Position numbers and translations under genes: made by a program
Shown: positions 47,072-57,502 of the stretch, piece by piece
How positions within the stretch are numbered: the first letter of the stretch is position 1
How the letters are laid out: every line of letters begins with the position of its first letter
Origin: Ooceraea biroi
Taxonomy: Eukaryota; Arthropoda; Insecta; Hymenoptera; Formicidae
Direction of reading: 5' to 3'
Length of the DNA: 64,000 nucleotides
Assembly: GCF_003672135.1 (NCBI RefSeq)
Contig: NC_039508.1
Location: forward strand, 9,063,945-9,127,944
The notes under the pieces: generated by a model
Told to the model about the DNA's origin: nothing
Database searches by the model: none
Seen by the model: the letters and a program-made list of their open reading frames with translations, nothing else

Positions 47072-47708
47072 AAATGCCTCTATTTCTTGGAGGAAATCCT
47101 CAACTTTTCTTACTCAACTATTTCTTACGAAAGCAAGGGACCGTGGAGTCTTGAACGTAACACTTGCTTCCAGGAAATATAACGATATTCTTTTTTAATT
47201 ATCGGACAATGTGTGACGCAACACGTCGATCCGGTCGCGTGTGATCAGAAGGGCCTCAGTGAGGGATTAGTAAAAAACAAATGTTATAGTTACGTCAGAA
47301 TATTTCCGGGAAAATACCCTCATAAGAGCTGCGGGTTTTGACGCACGTGTCCGGACAGGCGCGATATTAGACCCCTATCATTTGAGTTGAAAGACGATAA
47401 GCCGCATTGCAACAAATTCGGTCGCGCGTAACTGCGGTATCGCTCTTCCAGGAAGAGCAATGATACAGCTGCGCCAGATCATCCCCAGGTAAAACCCCTC
47501 ACAGGAGCCGCGAGTCCAGACACACGTGTGTCGGCGCGAGACTTCTGTAAGGAACCCTTCCGGCCTGGAGGAACCATCTGCGAGTGGCTTATCGGCTCAT
47601 AGACCGACTGTCGATTATTTGCAATTAAATTAACAAACGATCCCCGAAAGGTGGTTCCCCGAAAAACGATTCCCGGAAAAGCTACCTCTCTCCCACGTCA
47701 TCCCTATC

Positions 47709-47719
47709 TTATAAAAAGG
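47709..47719 (+). promoter_or_regulatory. TATA box of the outer repeat element
   Basis: TTATAAAAAGG in the outer element, in the plus orientation. The same motif occurs on the minus strand of the inner copy near 46217. A short Met-start frame begins at 47722. Confidence 0.4.
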
Positions 47720-48265
47720 CGATGACCACTCCGGAGGGCAGCTTTTTCACTTCTGTCCGTGTTCGCGAACGAAGCTCTTTCATTCCTGACCGTCTTTGCG
47801 AACGAAGTTTCATTTCATTTTTATCAGCGTTCGCGTTCATAACCATTGTTATCTTGGTGTTGTGCGGAACACGTTACCGAACATTAATCTTGGTGCTGTG
47901 CGGAAATCAGTGGATAGTCCAAAGGTGCAATAACACCAGTTATCTCTGTGCTGGAGACCAAACACGCCACCACAGAATCATAAACATCCAAACGGCCACC
48001 ACTACACCAATCGATTGCAACCGGATTTACAAGACGTTTCACACTCCTGGAAACAGTAAGCGAACGTTCAGTTTGTACATCTTTCTTTCCCTTTCTTCCT
48101 TTTTTTTTTACTTTGCTAAATCATCACCAACAACTTTCATTTTTCATTTTTCTTCTAGTTTCCTCTACTCTTTCCTATCCATTTTCTCCTAGACTCATTC
48201 GGTTTGCCCTTTTAAGTGTTTTCCGGGAAAAGATCACGGAGTCCGTCTCCCTCTGCGGGACCTTC

Positions 48266-49831
48266 CCCAGTGAAAACGTTTTCGGCAAAATGATGTAAAG
48301 GCACCGGTAACATGAGAGGGCGATGACGGCACGAAAAAACGCAAAATGTCCCATACGTTGCCTGTTCTCATGACGTTATTTTCGCTTTTGATTGATCAGC
48401 CGCCATGTTAGAGTCGCCATGATGGTAGCCCTGCGTTATAGTGCAGTGAGAGTGGAACGCGAGAGTGGTGCGCAAAAAGAATTATAATAACAAATACAAT
48501 ACAATTCGGATATGGATAGAAGACAGGTAAATATGAATTATCTGTATAATATTTATTTACTGTATAGTATTTATTTCCAGGTCGTTCAGCATATTTATGT
48601 AATAGATTTATTTCTAAGCGATTAATATATAGGTTAGGTGATAACTGCTTCTTACATGGCTTATCTGCATGACCTGATGAACACAATAAATGTTTAAATT
48701 ATGTAATCTTAATGTTTTTTAATTCATAACATAACTTCCATTCGCAGTCGCACTTGCATTACGGTTACATTGTTTAGTATCACAGATGGTATATAAAATA
48801 TACATTGTAGTATGTTTTTCCAATTGATAATATCATTTTATTGCGTCTTTGTCTACAGGTGTAGTTAAACTACAACTTCCTCGTACTTTACTTATTGACG
48901 CTGAAGCCAAAGTCAAGCGTTGGTTCCAAACTGCCAATGCAAGGAAAGTGAATGAGTCTCCTACATGTTAGACTTAAAATCTATTACTTTTTCATTACTT
49001 TTATTTCGATTGCATTGTTGTTGCTTATAGTTAACGTCAGTTAGTGTGTTTGTGTACTTTTACTATCTGCCAGATCTGGACAGTTTCGTGATGTGTGATA
49101 TTTGATTTTTATGATACATTGATACGCAATATTTTATTTTTATCACACGACTTGAGAGTTATTCTTAAATAGCTATTATACCAATGTGCAAATATTTATT
49201 ATAGAGAGAGATACAAAGCAATACCAACTATTTTTTTTAATGTTTGTAGTTTATTTTTAAATATAATATATTCTATTTTTCAATAAATATATCTTAACTT
49301 ATTTCTATGTTGCTTTACTAATCCTAAAATATCCTCTATTCTTTTGTGTAGACATCCAATAAATACTGCCTGAAACCTTTGAAATTTTTTTGCAATTTGA
49401 ATAAATAATCCTATGTAATATAATTTGTTGCTTTATTTTAACCTATCCTTTTTTCCTATTCAATATAATTTTATTTTAACCTATCCTTTTTTCCTATTCA
49501 ATATAATTTTATTTTAACCTATCCTTTTTTTCCTATTCAATATAATTTATTTTTACTCTTGCGATTAGGCCTGATTGCACAACTTATTTTCATTTCAGTT
49601 TACTTCTTTAATGGACAATTTATATATTGTGTTTAAACTTCATTGTAATAGTACATTTGAATAACGCGGGGCTAACATGGCGACTCTAACATGGCGGCTG
49701 ACCAATCAGAAGCGAAAATAACGTCATGAGAATCGGCAACGTATGGGACATTTTGCGTTTTTCCGTGCCGTCATCGTCCTCTCATATTGCCGGTACCTTT
49801 ACATCATCTTGCCGAAAACGTTTTCACTGGG
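48266..49831. mobile_element. Long foldback element inside the outer repeat
   Basis: Arms 48266 to about 48421 and about 49676 to 49831 are reverse complements with a handful of mismatches. They run from CCCAGTGAAAACGTTTTCGG to the ATGGCGACTCTAAC/GTTAGAGTCGCCAT block. The interior is AT-rich with no convincing protein, and holds a 38-bp tandem repeat. The GAAAACGTTTTC at each end is itself palindromic. A target duplication was not clear. Confidence 0.75.
49433..49547. repeat. Tandem repeat, 38-bp unit, three copies
   Basis: Unit TTATTTTAACCTATCCTTTT continuing to CAATATAATT occurs at 49433-49470, 49471-49508 and 49509-49547. Copies differ by one extra T in the third. Confidence 0.92.
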
Positions 49832-49849
49832 TCCAATTCTGACCAAGGG

Positions 49850-50647
49850 TCGTATTCTGGGGGTCATCCTACAACGGAACCACCGCGCAAAAAGATCGCG
49901 ACAGACATTAATCCGCGGGCCCCCTCAGCATCGTCGACTAGTTCATCGGTCATAGTTTTAGATCCTGCTCGGCCTCCTTCCTCCTCCTCCTCCGTTCAAT
50001 TAATTTCTTCCCCTACCCATCGGGGTTACCCATCCTCTTCCGTCCAGATTTTGGAACCATACCCTCGATCGCCTTCTCCCTTCATTCCTTCCTTGTCATC
50101 TTCTTCTTCGTCTGCCTCGCACTCCTCTTCGCGTCCTTCAACCCCTTCTAGTGTTTCCCTCTCTTTATCTCCTCCTTCTTCTTCTCTTACACCCCCTTCC
50201 TGTTATTTCTGTCTTTCCGAGTCTTCCTCAGGAGCATCTCTCCAAGCATCACCGCCTAGCTCTCCCCGTTACTCTCCCTCTATTACCCCAGCTCCCTCTT
50301 CCCTATGTTATTCGCCCATTCAACCTGGCGATTTTGAGGATCTTCCAAATTCTCCCCCTCCTCGTTCCCCCTCGCTCTTGAGGGACGAAGATCTAGTTGA
50401 GGAGTTCGTCCACCGTTCCCTAGTGGAACTCGGCGAGCGATTCCTCCACATCTTCCCTCCCGTCACACACCCTCTACCACCTAATGCCATCGTAATAGAC
50501 CCCGATTTCTTTCCCATTCCCTCTCTCAGGGCCGCCCTTCGGCACACGGACCCAACCGTCGGGATCCCTCTTATTGTCAGGGGACGGCTATATCCTATCC
50601 TTTTCCCCGCCACACTCCTGCGCCGATATTTCTTAACCAACGATTAA
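49850..50647 (+). CDS. Ser/Pro-rich protein of the outer repeat element
   Basis: Open frame of unknown function (in-frame from about 49787, natural start unclear because the foldback arm supplies the first codons). A long Ser/Pro-rich low-complexity region with CYSPIQPGDFEDLP is followed by a more ordered tail: EFVHRSLVELGERFLHIFPP, then PIPSLRAALRH and PLIVRGRLYPILFPATLLRR. Composition and the YSPI motif recall the smaller protein at 45471. The ordered C-terminus suggests a real protein. No catalytic motif seen. Confidence 0.4.
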   Translation, partial: SYSGGHPTTEPPRKKIATDINPRAPSASSTSSSVIVLDPARPPSSSSSVQLISSPTHRGYPSSSVQILEPYPRSPSPFIPSLSSSSSSASHSSSRPSTPSSVSLSLSPPSSSLTPPSCYFCLSESSSGASLQASPPSSPRYSPSITPAPSSLCYSPIQPGDFEDLPNSPPPRSPSLLRDEDLVEEFVHRSLVELGERFLHIFPPVTHPLPPNAIVIDPDFFPIPSLRAALRHTDPTVGIPLIVRGRLYPILFPATLLRRYFLTND

Positions 50648-51722
50648 TGTTAATCCTAGAAATAGACTTTAGAAATAGATCGTTCACAGCAATTTTTATT
50701 TATGCAATATTATATTAGCTAAGCTGTTATCACTTCGTTTTTTTTTTAATAGAATTCACTTGGGAAATAAACTTTAAAGGTAGGACATTTGTGTGTTAAA
50801 TATGTTAGTTTCGATTAATAGATAATTATTAATGTTTAATTTGGAATTGACAACAAAACATTTTGGTTATTACTCATGTTAGTCTCAGTTAATAATTAAT
50901 TACCATTTGCCAGTAAATTATATTGCCGTTTTCACAAAATACACGTTTTATAAACACAAAACAACATGAACACACTATTTCTTTCTCTGGCAGATGTAAC
51001 TGTTGTTTCCAAAATTGTACGCAAACAAAATTCTTTTTAAAATATAATGTTAATATTAACAGATTAACCGTGTATTGAATCATTTGACATTCCCTCTATT
51101 CGTCCTCCTTCCCAGCAGGTCGTACGGGTCCTATCCCAGGTAAAAGGGAAGTTTCCTTGATCTAAAAAGGGACCTACGGGCAGACTGTTCCGGGCTTACG
51201 GTAAGATCGACCCCCGTAGTCGTTGACCTTTAAGCCGGAGCAAGTGGTCAGTTCGACTCGTATTTTGGGGCCTGACCGCCACAAGATACGAGAGGCGTCC
51301 TGTTGCGCCCTTCCTTCGAGCTCACGGAGCTCTGGACGTAACAGTATCATAGGATAATAATAATAATAATAATAATAAAGAGTTGTATTTCATTGTATTT
51401 TCTTATATTTTCATATATTGTATACATCATATTGGTATCATATTATATTAATATAATAAAGAGGTAAAGTTTGTTCCATTGTTCGGGGTAATCTCAGAAA
51501 CTACTAAACCGATTTTAAAAAATCTTTCACTGGTGGATAGCTTAGATCTTCCTGAGTAACATAGGCTATGTGCAATTGTCTTGCAACTTCTAAAAATGTG
51601 CGCGTCGTAAAAAAATACGTTCTTTATGCTTTATATTTTCCAAATATACCGAGCGCGCGAAGCGCGCGAGGAACAAGCGCCAGCTAGTATATCCATATGT
51701 TTGTGAAGAAGAAATAAATGTA
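50648..51722. other. End of outer repeat and spacer before integrase
   Basis: AT-rich 3' part of the outer TGTTACGTCC element, its GC-richer end (51100-51343) and a (TAA)n tract (51356-51378) similar to the one at 44710-44730. Another repeat-like stretch follows, with a GCGCGCGAAGCGCGCG palindrome near 51654-51669. No gene seen. Confidence 0.5.
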
Positions 51723-53121
51723 TTAAACAGCATTGCCCTTGTGTATCCATGAATTGTGCGATCCATCGAATCCCAGCCACTTCACGTAGACCTCGTCACC
51801 TCTTCTGCGTAATACTTTCTTCTCAAGATACACGTCCGGATACCTCGCGCGATGCAACTCGTGCTCGTAGAACGCTCCAGAGATAGATTTTCCACGATAA
51901 TCCTCGAGTATATAGGTCACGGGATTGGTATGTTGCACTTTGATGATCTTAAACACCTCGGTGGTCCAATTTGGTGTGTAACCCTTTTCAAAGACCGTCT
52001 TGTACTTGCTGACGCGTACCGAGTCGCCCACTTTGAACCTGGCTGGACCCGCTATCTTTATCGCGCTGTACACCGTACTCAAGAGTCTCTCAGCGATCAC
52101 GGGGGTTACGTCGGCGGGTCGCATGCCGATCGTTCGATGTTTTCGGGTATTGTAATCCTTGACGAGCCGCGGTAGCGCGTCGACCCACTTGTAATTTCCG
52201 TTGAGCGTAAACATCTTCCGCATATTATTCTTCAACGTTCGGTTGAATCGCTCGACGACCGAAGCTTTCAAGGTTGAATACGTGGAGTAGTGATTGATGT
52301 TATGTTTCCGCATGAGTCGTTGTACGTCAGTATTGTAAAATTCCTTTCCCTGGTCGGTTTGTAAGTTTTTCGGACATGTCTTGCTCTCTCGAATTATTCT
52401 GGCAATCGTAGCAGCTACCTCGCTTCCACCTTTGCTCTTGAGCGGCACGGCCCATGCGTACTTGCTCAGCACGTCGATGACAGTAAGTATACAGGGTGTT
52501 TCCTAAGTAAGTAGACAAACTTAAGGAGGATATTCCTTGGCTTATTTTAAGAAGAAAAGGTCATATAAACATATGTCCTAAACTGCTTTGTTTTCCAAAA
52601 AAAGTACATCACTCTTTTCGTTCACTTTTCGGATAGCGTGCTTTTGCAGTACGAGTCAACAGCGATGGGGATGGAGTGGGGATGGTCTCGCGGCGCCGCA
52701 AGTGAACACTCGTTTCAGACTGTGCCGCGCGGCCGCCGCGAGACCATCCCCACTCCATCCCCATCGCTGTTGACTCGTACTGCAAAAGCACGCTATCCGA
52801 AAAGTGAACGAAAACAGTGATGTACTTTTTTTGGAAAACAAAGCAGTTTAGGACATATGTTTATATGACCTTTTCTTCTTAAAATAAGCCAAGGAATATC
52901 CTCCTTGAGTTTGTCTACTTACTTAGGAAACACCCTGTATAATAGTATCTTCTGTTAACATGAGAATACGGACGCATCTCAACGAGGTCAGCCTGCCACA
53001 GATTGTCAAATCCACGCACAATGACACGTCTTCGCGGAAAATTTCTTCTCGCTGGTGTATACAGTTCTTCGACAAGTCGACGCTTTTCGAAACTTTTGAC
53101 AACAGATTTCACCGATGCCAT
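51723..53121 (-). pseudogene. Polinton integrase with chromodomain, interrupted
   Basis: Retroviral-type DDE integrase used for Polinton insertion. It starts at 53121 (MASVKSVVKSFEKRRLVEEL) and keeps the first catalytic Asp in LWQADLVEM. It is then split by a 446-bp mariner-like foldback (52492-52937). After it come YAWAVPLKSKGG, the second Asp in LQTDQGKEFYN and the Glu in VVERFNRTLK. The C-terminal SH3-like region (FKVGDSVRVSKYK) and chromodomain-like tail (YVKWLGFDGSHNSWI) end at 51723. The two sides of the insertion are out of frame by one base even after allowing for the TA duplication, so a small indel accompanies it. Confidence 0.9.
52492..52937. mobile_element. Mariner-like foldback (CAGGGTG ends, TA duplication)
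   Basis: Starts CAGGGTGTTTCCTAAGTAAG and ends with its complement, flanked by TA (52490-52491 and 52938-52939). The whole element is a palindrome with arms of about 200 bases around a short core near 52700-52735. It belongs to the same family as 34920-35514 but lacks the transposase fragment retained there. Confidence 0.88.
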
Positions 53122-53196
53122 ATCGTAGGGAGTGAAGAGCTATCGACCAATCAACTCGCAATGACGCTGTTTTCCAATGTACTGTTGCGTTTATAT

Positions 53197-53760
53197 TTAA
53201 TTTTTCGGATGCTTCGATCGGAGCTCCATTATAGCATCCCATGCCGAGTAAACGTTCTTCTCCATTGCAGTTATGTTTCCTGCATTGACCTTTCTCTGCT
53301 CATGCACCATATTGTTAAATTCTTTTTGAACTGCATTAATCTTTTCCTGCTCACGTGTTCTATCGTTAGATTCTTTTTGATATGCATCCAAACGGGCGTT
53401 AACGTTTTGCAAATCCGCAATGAAGCCTACCCGTGTTTCATAGTTGCTGTTTGCCACATGATTTCTAAGCGTACTGTAAACGGTAGGGAATCTTTTATCC
53501 ATCTTATCTATTTTTTCATTTAATTCAGCGACTCTTCTGTCTATTTTTCGGTCAAGACTGTCTCGGTAGAAATCTAACATGGCGATTTTTTTCTGCATAT
53601 CGATGATTTCCTTCTCGAGCTCTTCATGTTTAACTCTTAAAGTATTGATGCTCTTCTCCATATTAAATTTCGTAGCAATGTTATCACTCGTCTGCAATAA
53701 CGTTTCAGACTCGTTGATCGTCATCTTCGCGTTACAAGTAACACCGCTCGATTGACTCAT
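53197..53760 (-). CDS. Polinton coiled-coil protein, unknown function
   Basis: Intact 187-residue frame starting MSQSSGVT at 53760. Most of it is heptad-rich helix (MEKSINTLRVKHEELEKEI, RKIDRRVAELNEKIDKMDKR, YQKESNDRTREQEKINAVQK), predicting a long parallel coiled coil. The tail has AMEKNVYSAWDAIMELR. A gene at the right edge of the window encodes a comparable helical piece with a FDRLNRMVDKVDTKF pattern, so both may be structural or fibre-like virion parts. That role is inference. It ends 76 bases before the integrase start on the same strand. Confidence 0.6.
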   Translation of the reverse strand: MSQSSGVTCNAKMTINESETLLQTSDNIATKFNMEKSINTLRVKHEELEKEIIDMQKKIAMLDFYRDSLDRKIDRRVAELNEKIDKMDKRFPTVYSTLRNHVANSNYETRVGFIADLQNVNARLDAYQKESNDRTREQEKINAVQKEFNNMVHEQRKVNAGNITAMEKNVYSAWDAIMELRSKHPKN

Positions 53761-53804
53761 GTGCTCAATGGTACGTTTAATTTATAATAAGTCCATCCTC
53801 GCGA

Positions 53805-54062
53805 AGTTCGTTCCACGTTCGATACACGTTCAAACACATTCGTTAGCCGTTTATACACGTTCGATAGACGTTCAAACACGTTCGAAAGCCGTTCGCTATC
53901 TGTTCAAACACGTTCGATACACGTTCAAACACGTTCGATACATGTTCGTTCCACGTTTTTAAAACTTGCGTTCTCGTTCGTTCCACGTTCTTGACCCGTT
54001 CACCAGCGTTCGAAAGCCGTTTCTGAGCCGTTTATACACGTTTGATACACGTTCGATGCGAG
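53805..54062. repeat. Degenerate tandem array of ACACGTTCGA-type units
   Basis: About 250 bases built from imperfect units such as CGTTCGATACACGTTCAAAC and CGTTCGAAAGCCG, spaced about 10-22 bases apart. The same motif recurs near 63141 (TACACGTTCGAACCTGTTCG). It lies between two minus-strand Polinton genes. Confidence 0.7.
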
Positions 54063-54105
54063 TGACGTTGACGGATTGATTCATCCTGACGATACACGAG
54101 TCAAT

Positions 54106-56743
54106 TTATTATGAGGCCAGCTTCTCGAAGTTCCTCGATGATCGACAGCATCTCGTTGTCATGAGAGTTGTTTCCGGCCTGACGCGAAGCGTTGAGCAAT
54201 CGTAGGCGATCCACCAACTCGTTGGGATCATCCCAGTGCACGTAATCGATTGCATTGTCGTTCGGTGTCATAGCGCGGGGTAATCCTCTTCCAGATTTCG
54301 TCTTAGGTTCAGTTGGTAGTAACAGTGCGATTATGATTTGTACTTGTGTCCCCTGTTACTCTTTACTTAACCTCGCGCGCTGTGATCGCGTCTATACGCG
54401 TTCGTCACCAGCAGCATGCTCCTGTACTTTTCCAAATCGTCAACCGTGTACACGATGTCATCGGGAATTCTCTTGAAAACCAGCTCGTAAAGACCAGGTG
54501 TACCTTTGTATCGAACACTGTCGAGAATTATGTGATCTTCGTGGTCTACGTCGAACGGCTTACAACCGAACTTCATTCCATCGTTGCTCAAATAAACTCC
54601 GTAAACGTTATCTATGTCTTTGTCACCGCGTATGACAGCCCCGATGAACTTTTGGCCCAGTGGACCCAATTGAGTTCGCAACGCTTCTTGACCCTCTGGC
54701 GTTTGTACTTCTCGTTGAATGGACGCTGCGAACGATTCGTTCGTGGTTTCGAAAACGTTCTCGTCCTCGGTTGGAAGATTCATCGGCGGTTGGATCGTTG
54801 TACGCGGCGTAGAGGTTATCGTTGGCGCATCCTGTGCATCGCTCGATTCGGTTCGAGGCTGTTTCGATTTATGTGATTCGCGATCCGACGAACCGGTTAC
54901 TAGTTTCCTCTTTACTCTACTCCTTATCACATCCCAGCAAACACAGAATATAACTATTATATATCTCAGAAGTAACACGTAATATAACAGTTGTTATATA
55001 CTATTAATATTAAGGCTACATAATTTCTTTTTATAACTGTAATATTACTTTGTTTTAAAACTTTATTATAACTGTGTTATTTCCTGGTTATAATAATATA
55101 ACAGCAATATAAATTGAACATAACACGTGATATTACAAATGCTATATTATTATTACTTTGATGTTATACAACGTGTTATATAGAGATGTTATATTCATTT
55201 TATATTATATATATTATAACATGAATATAACATATATATTTAAAATGTTGCCTCTTTTCGTTGTTGGTATCCTTGCGTTCTTTTCAGTTCTTGCTGGTTC
55301 TTTCATCGTGTCAGCGTGTTGTTGCGTGGTATGGAAGTGCTCTCTTTATCCAAGGTAATCCTTAATTTCTAACATTGATTAAAAGTATTATTATAAAGAC
55401 TAACTATTTGTGCATATATTTTTACTAGTATTCTTTAACTTATTGCAGTTAACCTATGTATATGTAATTAAAATGGTGTAGTAGGTTATGTATGCAAAAG
55501 TCACATTGCAAGAATAGAATACCGGTCGTCTTCACTTCTACGGAACATTTAGAAATGCTTATCATTATCAAATGTACACAACTCTAAAGATTGATAATGA
55601 AATTAAGTATTTCTAAATGCTCCGTAGAAATGGAAATGACTCGGCGTTGCATTCTTGCAATGCGACTTTTGCATCTACTACCATTTTACATATGCATAGA
55701 TTAACTGCAATAAGTTAAAGAATACTGGTAAAATTATATGTACAAATATTTAGTTTTCTTTATAATATAATACTTATTTTGAATACTCTTAATATTAATG
55801 TTACTGTTAGAAAAGATTACCTTGGATAAAGAGAACGCTTCCATAACATGCAACAACACACTGTGTATATTTTATATGTATATGTTTAGAGTGCAAAATC
55901 TAATGATTAAATATTTATATTTTTCCCTTTCCTCTGGAAAAACTGCATCATTATAATAACTATAGCGTGATTGTTATTGTATATGTTACTGTATTAACTT
56001 ATATATTTTATACATACTAATTCCAGGAAAGGTCTTTGAATTAATTTCGAGCGAAAGCAAATGAAATAGTTTGTTCTCGCTTAGAATTAATTCAAAGACC
56101 TTTTCTGGGATTAGTATGTATAAAATATATATTTTCATTCTACAGTTACTATTCAGTTACAAAAAATATAACAGTAATATAACAATTACATAATTTACAT
56201 CACGATTATATATATGTTATATAATTATTCGCTAACTTTGTTAAGAGTATATAACGTGTTACGTACGTATTATATTCACGTTATATAATTGTAACATGTG
56301 TGAGTAGGAAATTACTACTAACGTGTACATAACCTAGTACATCTATGTAATATTGCGTGTTACATTCCGTTTTATTACGGTAATGTAATAGTTATATACC
56401 CGTGTTTGCTGGGATTCTTCTTCTCACGCTTCGGGGCGCGTAGTATTTCAAGCTCTACGTTCGGCTCGCGCTTCGGGGTGCGGGGTACTTCAACCGCCAC
56501 GTCCTTCACCGCGCGCGTGCTCGAGTTGTCAACGATCTTTTGCAGCGGCTCGATAATAGGTCCGAGGTGTCTCCTCACCGCGATATCGTCATCGATCTTA
56601 CCAGTCTTCAGAGCACGATGTTTCTTGCGGATCGATTCGCTCGTTTTCTCAATCTCCTTCACGATCTTTTCACGCTCGCGAATATCATTGCTTCCAACCA
56701 TGTTGTCGATCGTTCGCGTTTCACCCCGATAGGATATCGACAA
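54106..56743 (-). pseudogene. Polinton protein of unknown function, interrupted by insertion
   Basis: The reading frame starts at 56743 (MSISYRGETRTIDNM), runs through a charged helical part (REREKIVKEIEKTSESIRKK) and is split by a 1481-bp element (54933-56413). It resumes in frame with a Lys/Arg and Ser/Thr-rich linker, then an ordered part: REVQTPEGQEALRTQLGPLG, YGVYLSNDGMKFG and GLYELVFKRIPDDI. A stop and a frameshift near 54340-54368 follow. The tail reads TKSGRGLPRAMTPNDNAIDY and ends LREAGLIIN at 54106. This architecture recurs in arthropod Polintons as an uncharacterised protein (from memory). The gene start is 3 bases after the ATPase stop on the same strand. Confidence 0.65.
54933..56413. 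mobile_element. Non-autonomous element (CCCAGCAAACAC ends, AT duplication)
   Basis: Inverted ends CCCAGCAAACAC and GTGTTTGCTGGG, flanked by AT (54931-54932 and 56414-56415). Removing it with one AT restores the host frame. Subterminal parts are full of TATAAC/GTTATA motifs in both orientations. The interior is a foldback: 55336-55365 pairs with 55818-55848 (CTCTCTTTATCCAAGGTAAT), and a second hairpin lies at about 56018-56122. The 2-bp AT duplication is known for ISL2EU-type Harbinger relatives, so that class is a guess. Confidence 0.8.
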
Positions 56744-56746
56744 CGA

Positions 56747-57430
56747 CTAACCGCTCTGCAGTATCGCAAATTCGTTAAATTCTCTTCTGTACCGCCCGTT
56801 AGTAAGCGCACTATCTTTGTCTATCACTAAGAATCCATACTCGCGTTGCCAACAACTGTGGCACAATGAACAAAAATCACCGTACGGCATGTCGGTATTC
56901 ACGTGATCATTGTATACGTGTTTCAAGTTGGTACCATCCTGTTTGAATAGGATCAGCAGGTTTGCGTTGTCACGTATAAGATGTTTCGGTATTCTCGCGT
57001 ACGTCTGACAGAGATAGAAGGAGTCGACGTTCGAGTGACGTCCCATCGAGAAGTATTCTCTCACCGTATCTTGCTTATCACACGCCACGTCATCAAAGAC
57101 GAAGATCGAGTTTGGACGTGCCTCGCATGGTGGAATGACGTCACTGTTGTCATCGATCGATGTCAACAGATTCTCTAGGTACTGATATTTCGGCTGCTGC
57201 AACGACTTCGAGTACACGTACACGTTCTCGAAACATACACCGTGCGGACTTTCCAGTAAGCTTATCAGAACGTTGGTTTTACCACAATTCGAGGGACCGC
57301 AGATGATCGCGCGTATAGTGGTCGGCAGCATCGGGCCATGTTTATGTATCGCCTCATTGTCCCCCATCTGTCGTAATCTGTCGTCGCAGTTTGTAACCCG
57401 TATCGTCAATGGTTGCCGCACGAATCTCAT
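56747..57430 (-). CDS. Polinton DNA-packaging ATPase (FtsK/HerA, A32-like)
   Basis: P-loop ATPase thought to pump DNA into the capsid. Intact 227-residue frame from MRFVRQPLTIRV (57430) to TGA/TAA at 56747. Walker A is CGPSNCGKTNVLISLL and Walker B is SIFVFDDVAC. The sensor-like region FYLCQTYARIPKHLIRDNAN holds the conserved Gln and Arg residues of this family. A cysteine-containing patch (DFCSLCHSCW) follows. Upstream, a 72-base spacer with a TATA-like motif separates it from a divergent plus-strand gene. Confidence 0.9.
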   Translation of the reverse strand: MRFVRQPLTIRVTNCDDRLRQMGDNEAIHKHGPMLPTTIRAIICGPSNCGKTNVLISLLESPHGVCFENVYVYSKSLQQPKYQYLENLLTSIDDNSDVIPPCEARPNSIFVFDDVACDKQDTVREYFSMGRHSNVDSFYLCQTYARIPKHLIRDNANLLILFKQDGTNLKHVYNDHVNTDMPYGDFCSLCHSCWQREYGFLVIDKDSALTNGRYRREFNEFAILQSG

Positions 57431-57502
57431 TTTGTCACTACTAGGTGCGGAGTCGCACTTGTATTTATAGGCGACTGAAACCGCGGATCGCTCAGTATCA
57501 AA
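57431..57502. promoter_or_regulatory. Divergent promoter spacer in the Polinton
   Basis: 72 bases between the ATPase start (minus) and the next gene's start (plus). It contains GTATTTATAG at 57461-57470, readable as a TATA box for the plus-strand genes. Confidence 0.35.

Larger units (their letters stand above)
44769..47162 (-). mobile_element. Middle TGTTACGTCC element, 4-bp duplication CTTG
   Basis: Starts TGTTACGTCCAAACCACGTA at 44769 and ends GAACGTAACA at 47162, flanked by CTTG (44765-44768 and 47163-47166). It is interrupted by another family member (45107-46740). The left and right pieces align with the ends of that inner copy. It holds part of a Ser/Pro-rich frame at 46784-47071. Confidence 0.8.
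44739..51343. mobile_element. Outer TGTTACGTCC element with 4-bp duplication GTAT
   Basis: Begins TGTTACGTCCAGAG at 44739 and ends CTCTGGACGTAACA at 51343, flanked by GTAT (44735-44738 and 51344-51347). Two further members of the same family are nested in it (44769-47162, and within that 45107-46740), along with a foldback at 48266-49831. The TG...CA ends with 4-bp duplication and an internal TATA box suggest an LTR-type unit (perhaps a long solo LTR). No separate direct-repeat LTRs, reverse transcriptase or integrase were found, and the 14-bp inverted ends would also suit a DNA element. The class is left open. Confidence 0.75.

Noticed and set aside
53805..54062. Possible CRISPR-like array
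   Set aside because: Units are degenerate and directly adjacent without unique spacers of constant length, and the DNA is eukaryotic. Treated as a degenerate tandem repeat.
55158..55358. Hydrophobic 66-codon frame with Cys run
   Set aside because: Lies in the AT-rich foldback interior of a non-autonomous element and has no conserved context. Chance frame.
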